DNA from: Allomyces arbusculus
Taxonomy: Eukaryota; Blastocladiomycota; Blastocladiomycetes; Blastocladiales; Blastocladiaceae
Direction of reading: 5' to 3'
DNA: 64,000 nt
Assembly (NCBI GenBank): GCA_027604705.1
Contig: JADHYV010000034.1
Span: 1 to 64,000, forward strand
Part shown: piece by piece, positions 52,601-63,513 of the stretch
Layout of the letters: each line of letters starts with the position of its first letter
Position numbering within the stretch: position 1 is the stretch's first letter
Notes under the pieces: model-generated
Told to the model about the DNA's origin: nothing
What the model saw: only the letters and a program-made list of their open reading frames with translations
The model's database searches: none
Position numbers and translations under genes: made by a program

Positions 52601-55600
52601 GAACGGGTGCATGTCGGGGAAGGACAGTGTCACGGCCGCGTGCCTCGAAGCGACCCTTTACGTGCACGCCGAGTTCTCGACCGAGTTCCGCGTCCTGATC
52701 TTGGCGCTCGCGTGCCACCCGGAGTACGCCGACCTCGCGCAGCAGGTGATTGAACGGCACGAACTCGCTCTAAACCTCGATGACGCGCCCGTGCTCTTCG
52801 CGCTCTCCGAACGCGCGCCGGTCGCGTCGTGCGCGGCGGCATGCGTCAAGGCCCTGCTGGCCCGTGACGAAAAGGCGACGCAGAAGGTGATTGGCAACTT
52901 GCACGTGCAGCAGTTCCAGCGGTACAAGGCGATCATGCATGTGCCCGTCGAGTACGACCAGTTTGGGATGAAGATTGAAAAGGAGGTGGATACGGTCACG
53001 CCGCGCGTCGGGCTTGTCGAATGCTTGGCCGGTGTCCTCGCGCATTTGCCGACCAAGGACGTGACGCCCGCGCTCAAGCAGTGGATTCCGCTGTTGGACG
53101 ACGAGGCGCACGACGTGCATATTGCCCTCGTGCATGCACTGCGCGCCCTGATTCAGGCGCACAAGGAGTCGGCGCGCGAGTGTATTGCCGTGTTGCAGGC
53201 ACACGCCAAGCACAAGTCGGACGATGTACGCGAGGCCATGGTCGTGCTCACTGCGCAGTGCGCGCAGCACTTGTCGCCCAAGGACCCGCAGCTCAAGGAG
53301 ATTGTCGCGATCATGGTTGCCGCTCTGCGCACGCCGTCCGAGTCGGTGCAGGTCGCGGTCGCGCAGGGGCTCGGCGGCTTGCCCGTCGACCCGCGCACCG
53401 TCTACCCGCAGCTCATGGAGACGCTCTTTGCCGACTCCAAGTACGCTGTGCAGCGCGGGTCGGCCTACGGTTTGGCCGGTCTGATCAAGGCGCACAAATC
53501 GTTGATCAAGGAATACGAGCTCGTCAAGACAATTAAGGACCGGCTGCAGCAGAAGGAGTTGGCGTCGCGGCAGGGCGCGCTGTTGTTGCTCGAGACGTGC
53601 ACGCTGCTGCTCGGGCGCATGTTTGAGCCGTGGCTCATCCAGTGCATGCCAGCGCTGCTCGCGCTGTTTTCAGACACGAATGCGGCCGTGCGGCAGGCGA
53701 CGGGCGATACGGCGCGCGTCATGATGCAGAATATCTCGTCGCATGCGGTCAAGCTGCTCATGCCGACCATGATGGAAGGGCTCAAGTCGGACCAGTGGCG
53801 GACCAAGAAGGCAAGTATCGAGCTGCTCTCGTCCATGGCCTATTGCGCGCCTGCGCACTTGTCAAGCGCGCTGCCAATCTTGATCCCGGCGCTGCTCGAG
53901 TCGCTGGCCGACTCGCACTTGCAGGTCTCCAAGGCCTCACGCGAGGCGCTGAACACGTTTGGCAGTGTGATTCACAACCCGGAGATCCAGGTCATGGTGC
54001 CGCTGCTCATGGAGGCGCTCGTCAACGAGGCCAAGGTTGTGCCGGCGCTGCACACGCTGGCCGCGACCACGTTCGAGCACTACCTCGACCCGCCGTCGCT
54101 GGCCCTGATTGCACCGATCGTGAACCAGGGTCTCTCGGCGCGTCTTGCTGAGTCCAAGTGTGCTGCCGCGCAGATTCTCGGCAATTTGACGTCGCTGGCG
54201 CCCGCCAAGGAATTGCTGCACTACGTGCGCAACCTGACGCCGCCGCTGTTGCGCGTGCTCGCTGATGCCGTGCCCAAGACGCGGTCGATGGCTGCGCGCA
54301 CGCTCGGTGTTCTTGTCCGGTCGCTCGGCCAGACCACGTTCCCAACGCTCGTCGGCGACTTGTTCCGCGTGCTCGAAACGTCCACGTCGGCTGTCGACAA
54401 GTCCGGTGCCGCGCAGGGTCTCAGTGAAGTGCTGGCGGCGCTCGGCAGCGAGGTGGTGACGCAGTGGATGCCGACCATCTTGGCGGGGCTCAACTCGAAC
54501 AAGCGCGACGGGTACCTGGTCCTGCTTGTCTACCTGCCCATGACGTACGGACCCGACTACACGCAGTACATTCCGCAAGTCTTGCCGTCGGTTCTGGCCG
54601 GCTTGTCGGACGAGTCGGAAATGGTGCGCGACTCGGCGCTCAAGGCCGCGCAGATCGTCATCGACATGTTCAATGCTACGGCCATCGACTTGCTGCTGCC
54701 GGAGCTTATTCGTGGTGTGTTTGACCCGAACTGGCGCATCCGTCAGTCGTCGGTGCACTTGCTCGGCGATATGTTGGGCCGCATCATGGGCCAGAAGGTC
54801 AAGGCGCCCAAGAAGGACGGCAACGATGTGGTCGGCGAGGACGGCGAGGGTGCTGAGGGCGAGGACGAGGAGGAGCAGCCGCGCGTCACGCACACGCACA
54901 CGCAGCAGATCAAGATGCTCGTCGAGGCGCTTGGCGTCGAGATGTACCAGAAGACGCTGGCCTCGCTCTACATTCTCCGGTGCGATGCGTCGGGTATGGT
55001 GCGGCAAACGGCGATTGGCGTTTGGCGCATGCTTGTCTCGAACACGCCGCGGCAGCTCAAGGACATTTTGCCCGTGTTGCTGCAAATCGTGCTCGAGCAT
55101 TTGGCCAAGGAGCGTGCGGCCGAGGTGGTCGACGAGGACGCGTCGGACGGCGAGGGCGGGTACGTCGACGATATGGACGATATTGTCGACACGGCCGCGC
55201 AGACGCTGGGCGATATCGTGCGTAAGCTCGGCGACGGCATTCTCGACCAGATGATGCCCGTGCTCAACGCGCAGTTTGACGCGTCGCCGCGCGGTGTGTG
55301 CCGCGCGCTCGTACACGTTATGCGCGCTGCCGGTCGGCACAACACGCAGGGTCATCTCGAGCTAGTCGTGGGTTGTGTGTCGCGCGCGCTGTCGCACCCG
55401 AACGACGATGTACGCGAGGCCGGTGCGGCCACATTCGATGCGCTCTACAACCAGGTCGGCCCGACGTGCATCGACCTGGTCCTGTCGCCGATGATCAAGG
55501 ACCTGCCCGACTCGCTGCGCGGGTTGCAGCATGTCATGTCTGTCCGTGGCCACGTGGTTCTGCCGGTCCTGCTCCCCTCGCTGCTCGAAAAGGTCGACGA

Positions 55601-57182
55601 GGCGTCCTGCCAGGCGCTCGCGTCGCTGCTCTCGGTTGGGTCACTCGGCAAGAAGACGGCCGGTGTTTTGGACACGCTGCTCGACCAGTACAACCCGCAC
55701 GTGCTCCCGGCGCTGCAGGCGCTGCTCTCGCACGATGTCGACGAGGACGAGCTCGATTCGCTCAATCATATTCTCGAGCTGCACCGCGGCGACCACTTTA
55801 TCGGGACCGCGCAGGCTATGGCCGCGCTCGCGCCGCACGCGACGCCTGCGTTCAAGCAGCAGTGGCTCGGGTGGTTGTTTGCTGAGCTCGACACGACTGA
55901 TGCGGACTCGGTGCCCGTCGTCTTTACCGCCATTGACGCGATCGTCAAGAGCATTGCCAAGGAGGATCTCGACGGCTATGTCAGCACTGTGGCCACGTCG
56001 CTCGCCAAGCACGAGGGCGACGAGCCGCTGGCCGTTTTCGCGCAGCACCCGCGCGGCCCAGCGCCCGTCTTAACTATTGTTCTTCACGCGCTCATGTACG
56101 GTGCGCACAAGGAGCAGGCGGTGCGCGCGTTGATCATGGTCATCCACCGCACGCCCGCGGCCAACCTCAAGGCGCACGTCACGGCCATGACTGGTCCCCT
56201 GATTCGTATCATGGGCGACCGCATCTCACCCGTCGTCAAGGCGCTCATTCTTGAGGCCGTTGCCGCGCTCCTACAGCGTGTCGGCATCCTGCTCAAGCCT
56301 TTCATCCCGCAACTGTCGCGCACGCTGCTCAAGCAGCTCACGGCCGGCGACGACGCGCGTGTTGTTGCCCGTGCTCGCGACGCTATGGTCGCGCTCGTCG
56401 CTCTGCACCCGCGCCCGGATGCGCTTATCACGGAGTTGCTCGACCTGCTCAACAACGCGACCGACGCCCGCGCACAGGCCGCGATTGCCCACGTCCTCGC
56501 CGCAGCCGTACCGTGTGCCAAGGACCCCGCGCCCGTGCGTATCGCCGTTCTCGCCATGGCCGACGCCGACGCGCCGCACGCTGCCGCGCTTGCCGCCGCG
56601 TACCTCGGTAAAGTGCCCGCTGATGCGGGTGAGGTGCTCAAGCGACTGAGCAAGGGCACCGCCGCGCGCGTTGCGTACCTGCAGGGCGGGTCTGCCGTGC
56701 GCGGTGCGATCGTGGACGGCCTGGCCGCACCCGGGGACACGGTCGCTGCGGGCCATGCGGCGCTCGCCGCGGCCAAGGTGCTGGCCGAGGACCCTTCCGA
56801 CGACGAGGTCGCTGACGCGCTCGTGCGTGTGGTCGCGTCGCCCGCGGCCACGACCCCCGTCAAGCAGTGTGCGCTCGTCGCCATGTCCCGTGCCGCGCCG
56901 GCGTTTATTGCGGAGCCGCGACGCACGGCCGCGGTGAGTGCTGTGCTTAAGCTCGTGCGTGACCGGTCGGTCGCGGTCAAGTTGGCGGCCGAGCAGGCGT
57001 TGGTTGCGGTCCTGCAGCTGCGCACCGGTACGAGTGGGTTGGACGATGTGGTGGAGAAGTTGGATGCGGCGCAGGGCAAGCTGTTGGTGGATTACCACCG
57101 CCGGGTGCTCGAAAACTTGCAGCCGCGCAGCGTCGACGAGCAGGAGTTGGTCGCGCTGGTCTGGCCCGAGAATGCCGAGTGA
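49663..57182 (+). CDS. GCN1: GCN1, translational activator of GCN2
   Basis: Exons 49663-49765, 49875-50500 and 50589-57182; 2440 residues, slightly shorter than the roughly 2670 of yeast Gcn1. Nearly the whole protein is HEAT repeats. The central eEF3-like region is easily seen: VQRGSAYGLAGLIKAHK, LIPALLESLADSHLQVSKASREALNTFGSVIHNPEIQVMVPLLMEAL, LARLAESKCAAAQILGNL and TRSMAARTLGVLVRSLG. An acidic insert (about GEDGEGAEGEDEEEQP) precedes the segment expected to hold the RWD-binding region for Gcn2. Gcn1 rides on stalled or collided ribosomes and, with Gcn20, activates the kinase Gcn2 during amino-acid starvation. The second intron is the weak point: phase demands acceptor TCAAG at 50588 rather than the nearby CAG at 50583. 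Confidence 0.92.
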
Positions 57183-57850
57183 TGGGATGTTGTGTTTCGG
57201 TTCTTGTTTCTCATGTTTGTTGTCATTTTTTCGCTTTCGCAATGCGTGGGCATGTCGCGTGTCCCCTATTTTGCACGGGTGACGGGAAATGTAGTCTGGT
57301 TTCAAACGGGACGTGTTTCAGCGTCTGGAGCGGGGTGGAGCGGGGTTGCATGACTTCTGACGAGAGTGTTCCAACGATTGGAACGTCAATTGGCCTTTGC
57401 ATTCCAAATGAAGTTGCGCAACGCACACTCAAGCTAGCTCGCGGATAAGTTGTGATCATTTGCGCAAGAGAAGGCGAAAACCGTCGTCGCAGGACACGGT
57501 GCGACGCCGTCAAATTCGTTCGAGACCACGAACTTCGCTGATACTCATGTTCTCCGCGGTGTGATTGCAACATCGGCCCTACAGGACCGGTGTTGGCACA
57601 TGCCCTACCTCCTCTCCCTGCGCCCAAGAAATTATCAGCATCCTTCTGTTCATGCCGTCGATACTCTGCTGACGGATTGCGCGTACTTGGCTGCAAAAAC
57701 ACATTGCATTTCCACACAGTGCATCTAGTCATCGCTTGATGTTGGCCTGGAATCGGGAATTCAAGAATACGCACACAAAGCATTCTTTACGGAACAATGC
57801 CACGGTTCACGCCCTCGAAGCATCGGCCAAACTGGACCACTTCCGTAATG
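57183..57850. other. Intergenic, convergent gene ends
   Basis: T-rich just after the GCN1 stop (57190-57240), then mixed sequence with nothing recognisable up to the chagasin gene stop. Confidence 0.5.
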
Positions 57851-58498
57851 TTACTCGACGATTTCGACGCGCGGAGCAATATCAAACTGGACGAGGTACC
57901 GGCCCGCGTACGTTTTATCCCACGGTGTCTTCTTGAGCACAAACAAGTACGCGCCTAGCCCAGGCGCGACGGCCTTCATCTTGAACACCATCGATCCGCC
58001 CGACCCGGCAATCCCTGGCGCAACCTCGCGCGCTGGGCGGTACCCGGACTTGACGACCGTCACATGACTGTTATCGCCAGCATACTCCCACTCATGCACG
58101 GCCCCAATGTGCGCCGGGATTTTGACCTTGAACGTGTCCCCAACTGTGGCGGCAACCACCTTCTGAACCTTGGGCGGCGTGGAGATATCGCAGGGCAGCA
58201 CGGTCAAGTGCACTTCGAGGAACTGTGCGGGCTCCTTGGTGCAAAGCTGCCGGTAGACGAACAGGATCGTCCCGGTCCCGGGCTCCGTGGGCTTGCCCTT
58301 GAACACGGTCTTGCCGCCGGAACCGAGGAGTGGCGTGTCGGTGGGCGTCGCACGGTACTCTGGCGTGCTCATCTTGACGTGCGGGCAGTGCGTCGTGACG
58401 AATTCCCACTCATATCCGGTCGTTTTGTTCGACTCGAGCTCGATCTTGATGTGGTGGCCGACACGTGCGACGATTTCCTTGGTGATGGTGACGACCAT
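57851..58498 (-). CDS. Double chagasin-type (I42) cysteine-protease inhibitor
   Basis: Single exon, 215 residues from MVVTITKEIV; the ATG has a good context and the upstream sequence lacks a start with a signal peptide, so the protein is probably cytosolic. Two similar domains of about 105 residues follow each other. Domain 1 has the chagasin first loop as NKTTGYEWE (24-32, consensus NPTTGY) and the second loop GSGG (59-62) leading into KTVFKGKPTEPGTGTILFVYRQ, but no RPW loop. Domain 2 has HIGAVHEWEY (130-139) where the first loop should be, an intact GSGG (165-168) with SMVFKMKAVAPGLGAYLFVLKK, and a PW loop (KTPWD, 190-194). Chagasins block papain-like cysteine proteases by inserting the three loops in the active site. 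Here each domain keeps a different subset of loops. Confidence 0.82.
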   Translation of the reverse strand: MVVTITKEIVARVGHHIKIELESNKTTGYEWEFVTTHCPHVKMSTPEYRATPTDTPLLGSGGKTVFKGKPTEPGTGTILFVYRQLCTKEPAQFLEVHLTVLPCDISTPPKVQKVVAATVGDTFKVKIPAHIGAVHEWEYAGDNSHVTVVKSGYRPAREVAPGIAGSGGSMVFKMKAVAPGLGAYLFVLKKTPWDKTYAGRYLVQFDIAPRVEIVE

Positions 58499-59876
58499 GG
58501 TGGTGGGTGGGTGGTAAAGGTGGGGTGACCGGGCGGCGGATATCGAGCGTGTTGACACACTTGGTTGCAAGGGGGGCGCAGAAGCGAGAATGCTTGCGAG
58601 AACGAGCAGAAATGTGCGCTGCTGGTCGCATTGGGTGATGGGAGTACGGCTTTTTGTAGTCGGCCTTGATGGGTGGCCTGCTGAGGAAGACGGGAAGTTG
58701 AAGGGTGGAGGGCGATGGCAGAGGCGCACAGAACGAACACAAACATAACTGCCCTATTGGAGCGCTTCCACGGCTGCAATCCTGACCACGGCCCATGATA
58801 GAGAACGGCCCGACTGGCCGGCGAAGTCGTGGCGAAGCAATCAAAGAAAAAACGGCCCAAGGGCCCCTTTCCACGAATAGCGTGCCGGGCGCAGCGAGTA
58901 GCAGCGAGCGGTCAAATGATGCCAGCAGGTGCGAATGGATTAATATTCCAAGGAAAGGCATTGTGGATGATTGTTTCGTCAGAGCCCTGTTGTTGTTGCT
59001 CCCAGGCGCTGCTGGCGTTTTTCTTTGGTGCTGCTTCGAACCGAACCGCACCAATATCAGCGAGGTTGACAAATAAAAACATATTGGAAAGCACGAGGGC
59101 GAGCGCAAGAAAACGTGGCCAAGGATTTGCAGTTGTTGAGCTAGAGGGTGGCCCTAATCCTCAGCAAGACTTGTAAGCATCAATCGATTGAAATTGAAAA
59201 TGAGAAGAATGTGATTTTGAGATTTTGCATGGTGGCACTCTTGTCTGAGCTCTGTTGACTGCGGTCTGTGAACGACAGCGGCAATTACAGATTAACGGGC
59301 GCCTTGATGTGTACGTCTGATGGCACACATCAGTATGGGGCGACGGCCATGCCGCTGATACTTTCCAGCCACCCCCACATTCAGTTCGGCGGTCGCGATT
59401 CATTCCGTAGCTTCAAGAAACCTTCTCCACCCGGTGCGCGCGACAGGAGTGTTGCCCGGCCGCCTTTGCTGAAATGATTGCAAGCGTGTGTGGATCCATT
59501 TGGCGACCGCTCGCCCATTTGAACATGTTTCGAGCCTTCTGGTAACGAACAATTGTTGTACAAAGAACGAGAAGACCTTTCTTCGTTCATATTTGTCCAC
59601 AAGAGTGTTTTCTCCTTCTGCCAGCTACTGTGTACGCCAACCGTCTCTATTTGTTCAAATGGAAGCGTTCATCTAGCGCGGTGGGTCTACACTCAAAGCC
59701 GACATCTCGATAAAAACGACGGTTGATCGCGCGTATTGTTAAATATATTCGAGCACTGAAATTGGAACGCAAGTTTACATGGCAGACGGGTTGCTTTCCG
59801 CCGACGCGGGCCAGTCGTGGAGGACGCGTAGATAAAACATAGACTTTTCGGCGCGGCGCAGTTCCTCGGTCTACCA
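58499..59876. other. Gene-poor 1.4 kb stretch
   Basis: Separates the chagasin and Rrg7-like genes, both minus. Lower GC from about 58920 to 59870 than in coding parts. Only short frames on both strands, none with recognisable protein. A non-coding RNA cannot be excluded by eye. Confidence 0.5.
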
Positions 59877-60923
59877 TCATTTCGCTGTGGATGAGTGCAG
59901 CGTAACCGGGTGGTGAAAAATGCAATCGACGCATCGTACCGTGAGCCACGGCCACCGCGTGCGCGCAGCCGGATTGATGTAACAAAATTCGACGCCGGAA
60001 TGGTGGTCCTGGTCAGCAACGGCGTTGGGCGCCTGCATGAGCACGAGCGGGTGCGGCGTACGTGCGGACCACTCGAGCGTGCCCTTGGAATAGCCCTTTT
60101 CCGTCATAAAGACACCGAGGAACGTGGCGTCGTTGGTCGGGTCGTGCGCAGTACTCGACGACCCGTGGTGCGTGCGGTTGTGGTCGTCGAGCACGGCAAT
60201 AAATGAGTGCAGGCTCGCGGGCGACATTTTGATTTTCAATGCCTTGCACTGGCCGAGGACGGGGACCGCGCCGGGTGGAGACAGGTGCAATCGTGCGACG
60301 GTTGCCGCGTCGTGGTCGGCAGAGGTGACGACGAGCCGGTCGGGCAGGAGGTGGCCCTTGAAATCGAGTCCGCCGTCGCCGGCCTTGCCCATGTGCACAA
60401 CGTCAAAACCATGGCGGTCGTTGAGCAGGTTCACGACGCGCAGTTCAAAGGACAGGCCGACGGCCACGTTGCTCGGGCGTGGCAGCTCGGTGCGCGGCGG
60501 ATCGGCGGCAACGGCAGTTGTCTCGGGTGCCGATTCCTTGTCTGCGAGCGCTGACTGCGCTTCGGCAATGGCGGCAGACAGGATCGCGGCGCGCTTGCTC
60601 GCAGTCGACTCGCCAGCACGCAGGACGGCGGCCTTGCGGCGCATGTCCTGCATCCTCCAGCGCTCCTGGAGGTCTTTGAGCGCCTTGTCAAACGCAGCAG
60701 CGTGCTCCTCGCGTGCGGCCGTCGGGTCGTGCGCGGTCGCTCGCGCGATGCAGGCCGGGTCGAGCAGTTCAGAAGCGCGGCGCGGCGTCGATTCCGGTGC
60801 CTGTTGGAGTAGCACAGGCCATGTTTGGGGCAGCGCAGACGAGAGGAGACGGCGTGGCCGGGCGAGGAGCCGGCTCGCAACCAGGCGGCAGCATGCAGCA
60901 GTCGAGATTGTTGGGCATATCAT
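59877..60923 (-). CDS. Rrg7-like mitochondrial protein with Mrr/PD-(D/E)XK fold
   Basis: Single exon, 348 residues from MICPTISTAACC; the first 30 residues (RLVASRLLARPRRLLSSAL) form a mitochondrial presequence. A helical, charged segment follows (about 70-130). The domain starts at NVAVGLSFELRVVNLLNDRHGFDVVHMGKAGDGGLDFKGHL, giving a nuclease-type core with Glu160, Asp187 and the QCK of VLGQCKALK (225-227). This order (E, D, QxK) is that of Mrr-like restriction-endonuclease folds and of fungal Rrg7, required for respiratory growth in yeast, whose biochemical role is unresolved. The core residues look intact, so DNA binding or cleavage in mitochondria is possible. A longer open frame upstream of this Met looks non-coding. 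Confidence 0.75.
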   Translation of the reverse strand: MICPTISTAACCRLVASRLLARPRRLLSSALPQTWPVLLQQAPESTPRRASELLDPACIARATAHDPTAAREEHAAAFDKALKDLQERWRMQDMRRKAAVLRAGESTASKRAAILSAAIAEAQSALADKESAPETTAVAADPPRTELPRPSNVAVGLSFELRVVNLLNDRHGFDVVHMGKAGDGGLDFKGHLLPDRLVVTSADHDAATVARLHLSPPGAVPVLGQCKALKIKMSPASLHSFIAVLDDHNRTHHGSSSTAHDPTNDATFLGVFMTEKGYSKGTLEWSARTPHPLVLMQAPNAVADQDHHSGVEFCYINPAARTRWPWLTVRCVDCIFHHPVTLHSSTAK

Positions 60924-61282
60924 TGTGAATAGCCGCAGTGTGCCGGCAAAAGTCAAATGCAGCGACCAACAGTGTGCCGCGGTGAGGGTGACTCGCAGAA
61001 GTAGCGGCGTCGACCGCCGTGTTGTCGTCGGCTGCAAGCCTCAATGTGCATGCGAGACGGGATCGAAATGTGCCGCGGGACCTTGCGCGTGCAGAACGTG
61101 ATAAGCGCGTGGCGTCGCGTGGCGCGCCGTGCCCACCCTGTCTGACCCCCGCAAGGCCGTTCCTCCGGTCGTGGCCGTGACAACGACGACGACAACGACA
61201 ACGACGACGACAACGACGACGACAACGACGACGACAGCGACGACGACGACGAAGCCGGCTGCCCGCACCCGGCGCCGCGACC
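60924..61282. other. Divergent promoter region with ACG/ACA microsatellite
   Basis: Lies between the Rrg7-like gene (minus) and the RS-domain gene (plus). Contains a 72-base CAACGACGA-type repeat just before the ATG. No TATA box seen. Confidence 0.5.
61181..61252. repeat. (CAACGACGACGA)n microsatellite in the 5' leader
   Basis: ACG and ACA triplets in mixed order over 72 bases, ending 30 bases before the start codon of the RS-domain gene. Confidence 0.88.
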
Positions 61283-63017
61283 ATGTACAACCCGGCCGCC
61301 CCTGCCGCCGCCGGTGCCCGCGCGCCGCAACCCGGCGCCAGCACCGCTACCACTGCGGCGCCCGCACCCACGTCCAACGCGCCGCGCGAGTTCCGCATTC
61401 GCTTCGAGCTGCGCGCGCCCGTGCCCACCACCGGCCAAGCCTACTTTGAGCTCGACGGGCCCGTGGTCATCGTCGACAACAACACGGAGATCCCGCTCGC
61501 CACGGCCACGCATGACCCGACGCTCGCGTCGACGGCGCCGGCCCTCATGCTCTTGCAGCACCTCGCAAAGTTGCCCGAGTCGCTCGCCACGCTCGTCGCG
61601 CACTCGGGCGGCGAGCTGCGCGCCATGCCCGCCGAACAGAAATGGCGCGCGCAGACGCCCGCCGCGGTCGCGCAACCCCCGCAGGCGGCCGCTGCAGCGG
61701 GAGCCAACACTCAGCTGCTCGGTCAGCTGCTCTCGGCGTTTTCCACAGGCCCGCAGCAGCAGATGATGCAACAGTACCAGCAGCAACTCCAGCAACAGCA
61801 CCAGCTCCAGCAACTTGCGGCCTACGCCGGATCCCTCGCAGCCTACACGAACCAGGCCGTCGCGCCTGCTGCTGCTGCCCACCCGCAACCGCACCACGAC
61901 TACCACGCTGCCGCCGCTGCGGGCATGCGCGACCCGCGCGCAGCACGCGGCCGGTCCCGTTCGCGGTCACCCTACGGCCGCGGTCGATCGCGGTCACGAT
62001 CGCCGCGTGAACGCGGTCGTGATCGTGGCGACCGGTATCGTTCTCCACCGCGCCGGCACCGGTCCCCGATCGGGTCCCTGGTGGAGCGTGCATCGGGCGG
62101 TGGTCAGGCGGGCGCGCGCAATGCCAACCTGGTCGAGCTCGAAGTGACCAACCTCTCGACGACGCCCGACAAATCGGAACTGCAGGCGCGATTGTTCCGC
62201 GTGTTCACGCTTGTGCGCACCGATGTGGATCCGCGGTGCGCCGTGTTCCCGGACCGGCGCGAGGTCGCGCCGCATGGCGCGCTCGTGACGCGTGGCACGG
62301 TCGCGATTGGGCGCCGGGACGTGGAGGCGGCGTTGGCATTGGATGGAGCAGTTGTGTGGGGGCGACCGATTCGGGTACGGCGCCTTGTTACTTGAGACGT
62401 TTGGGGGTCACTTAACCATGTTAGGAGTGAAACTGACGAATTGCTTGCGTCTAGGTCTCGCTCCCGAACCCGGACGCGTACGGGATCAATCTCAACCCGG
62501 ACCGCCGCACGTCGGCGCCCGTCTACTTGGTGCTCAACCTGCCGCCGTCGACGCCGTCATCGTTTTTCGCGATGCGCGACCTGTTGCGGCGCATCAACGA
62601 CGTGCCTTACATTGACGTGCAGAAATCGGATTTTGTTCCGGGCAAGCGCATCCAGTTGCGTACTCTCTGCTGCGCTTGGTTCGTTCACAACTTTGGCACA
62701 CACTGACCTGGAGGACGACTTGGTGTTGTAGATTCGGGTACGTGTCGCTGATCGGTCCGCCGTCGATGAGGTCGATCGACGCGATTCAGGGCCAGCGCGT
62801 GCATGGGTACCGCGTATGGGTACGTTCTCTCAGGTTGCTTCGTTTCACGGCAGCCATGGTTGCGAATACTTGCGCCAAACTGACCGCAAATCACGGTTGG
62901 TTCCCTTGTGACTCGTCCCAGTTCCACAAAGCCGACGACGTGGACGCGCTCGCCAACGACCCACAGCTCATGGTGCAAATCGCCGACGACTACGAACGGC
63001 GCGGGTGCTTCAACTGA
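61283..63017 (+). CDS. RS-domain RNA-binding protein with RRM-like parts
   Basis: Exons 61283-62374, 62455-62654, 62732-62819 and 62922-63017; 491 residues. An Ala/Pro-rich N-terminus leads to a short folded part (EFRIRFELRAP, AYFELDGPVVIVDNN, LMLLQHLAKLPESLATLVAH), then Gln-rich sequence (QQQMMQQYQQQLQQQ), and an RS domain (GRSRSRSPYGRGRSRSRSP, RYRSPPRRHRSP). After it come two degenerate RRM-like segments: LVELEVTNLSTTPDKSELQARLF...GRPIRV, and APVYLVLNLPPSTPSSFFAMRDLLRRI...RIQFGYVSLIGPP across the exon 2-3 junction, ending DDYERRGCFN. The plan suggests a nuclear SR-like splicing factor. The second junction uses donor GTTGCG, chosen because it keeps the frame; GTACTC three bases later gives an early stop. 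Confidence 0.66.
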
Positions 63018-63513
63018 GTGCGTGAAGGTGCCAAAGGAGAAGGGAAACGACCCCCCTCGACCACGACGACGTGGAGCGCGCCGGCAAAGGCCACACGACA
63101 AGGCGAGCACAGCGCACACGCGGCACATGTTTCTCTGCATACACCGACGCGCACCGCGTCTTGCCCACCGCTTTTCTGCACGAGCGCACTCGAGAGGCCA
63201 AAGCACACACACGAGTCGTGCGTCACACCCCCTTCAGTCTCCCACAGGCCTGCTCAACCGCGCGTTGCGCTGCGTCACGTCGCGGCCTCGCATACCTCGT
63301 CACCATTTCTCATTCTCTCCTGCTCTGATGCCGACACGGACGCGGCACTGTCGTCGTCGTCCTCGTCCTGGCCTGGCCTCGCTCGCTCGCGCGCACCCCG
63401 TCCACTCTGATGTGGGGCGGCCCACTGTGCCGGCAAAATACAACACCTGTGAGCCTTTCCTCAACTACTCGTTGGTTTCGTGCTTGTCCGCGCGTATCTC
63501 CCGCCCCTCGTGC

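Noticed and set aside
53937-55355. 472-codon open frame antisense to GCN1, and similar long antisense frames over RPL3 (32435-33784) and the desaturase (14232-15515)
   Set aside because: They mirror the strongly G/C-ending codons of the sense genes; their composition (Arg/His/Leu/Val-rich) has no recognisable domain. Shadows of real genes.
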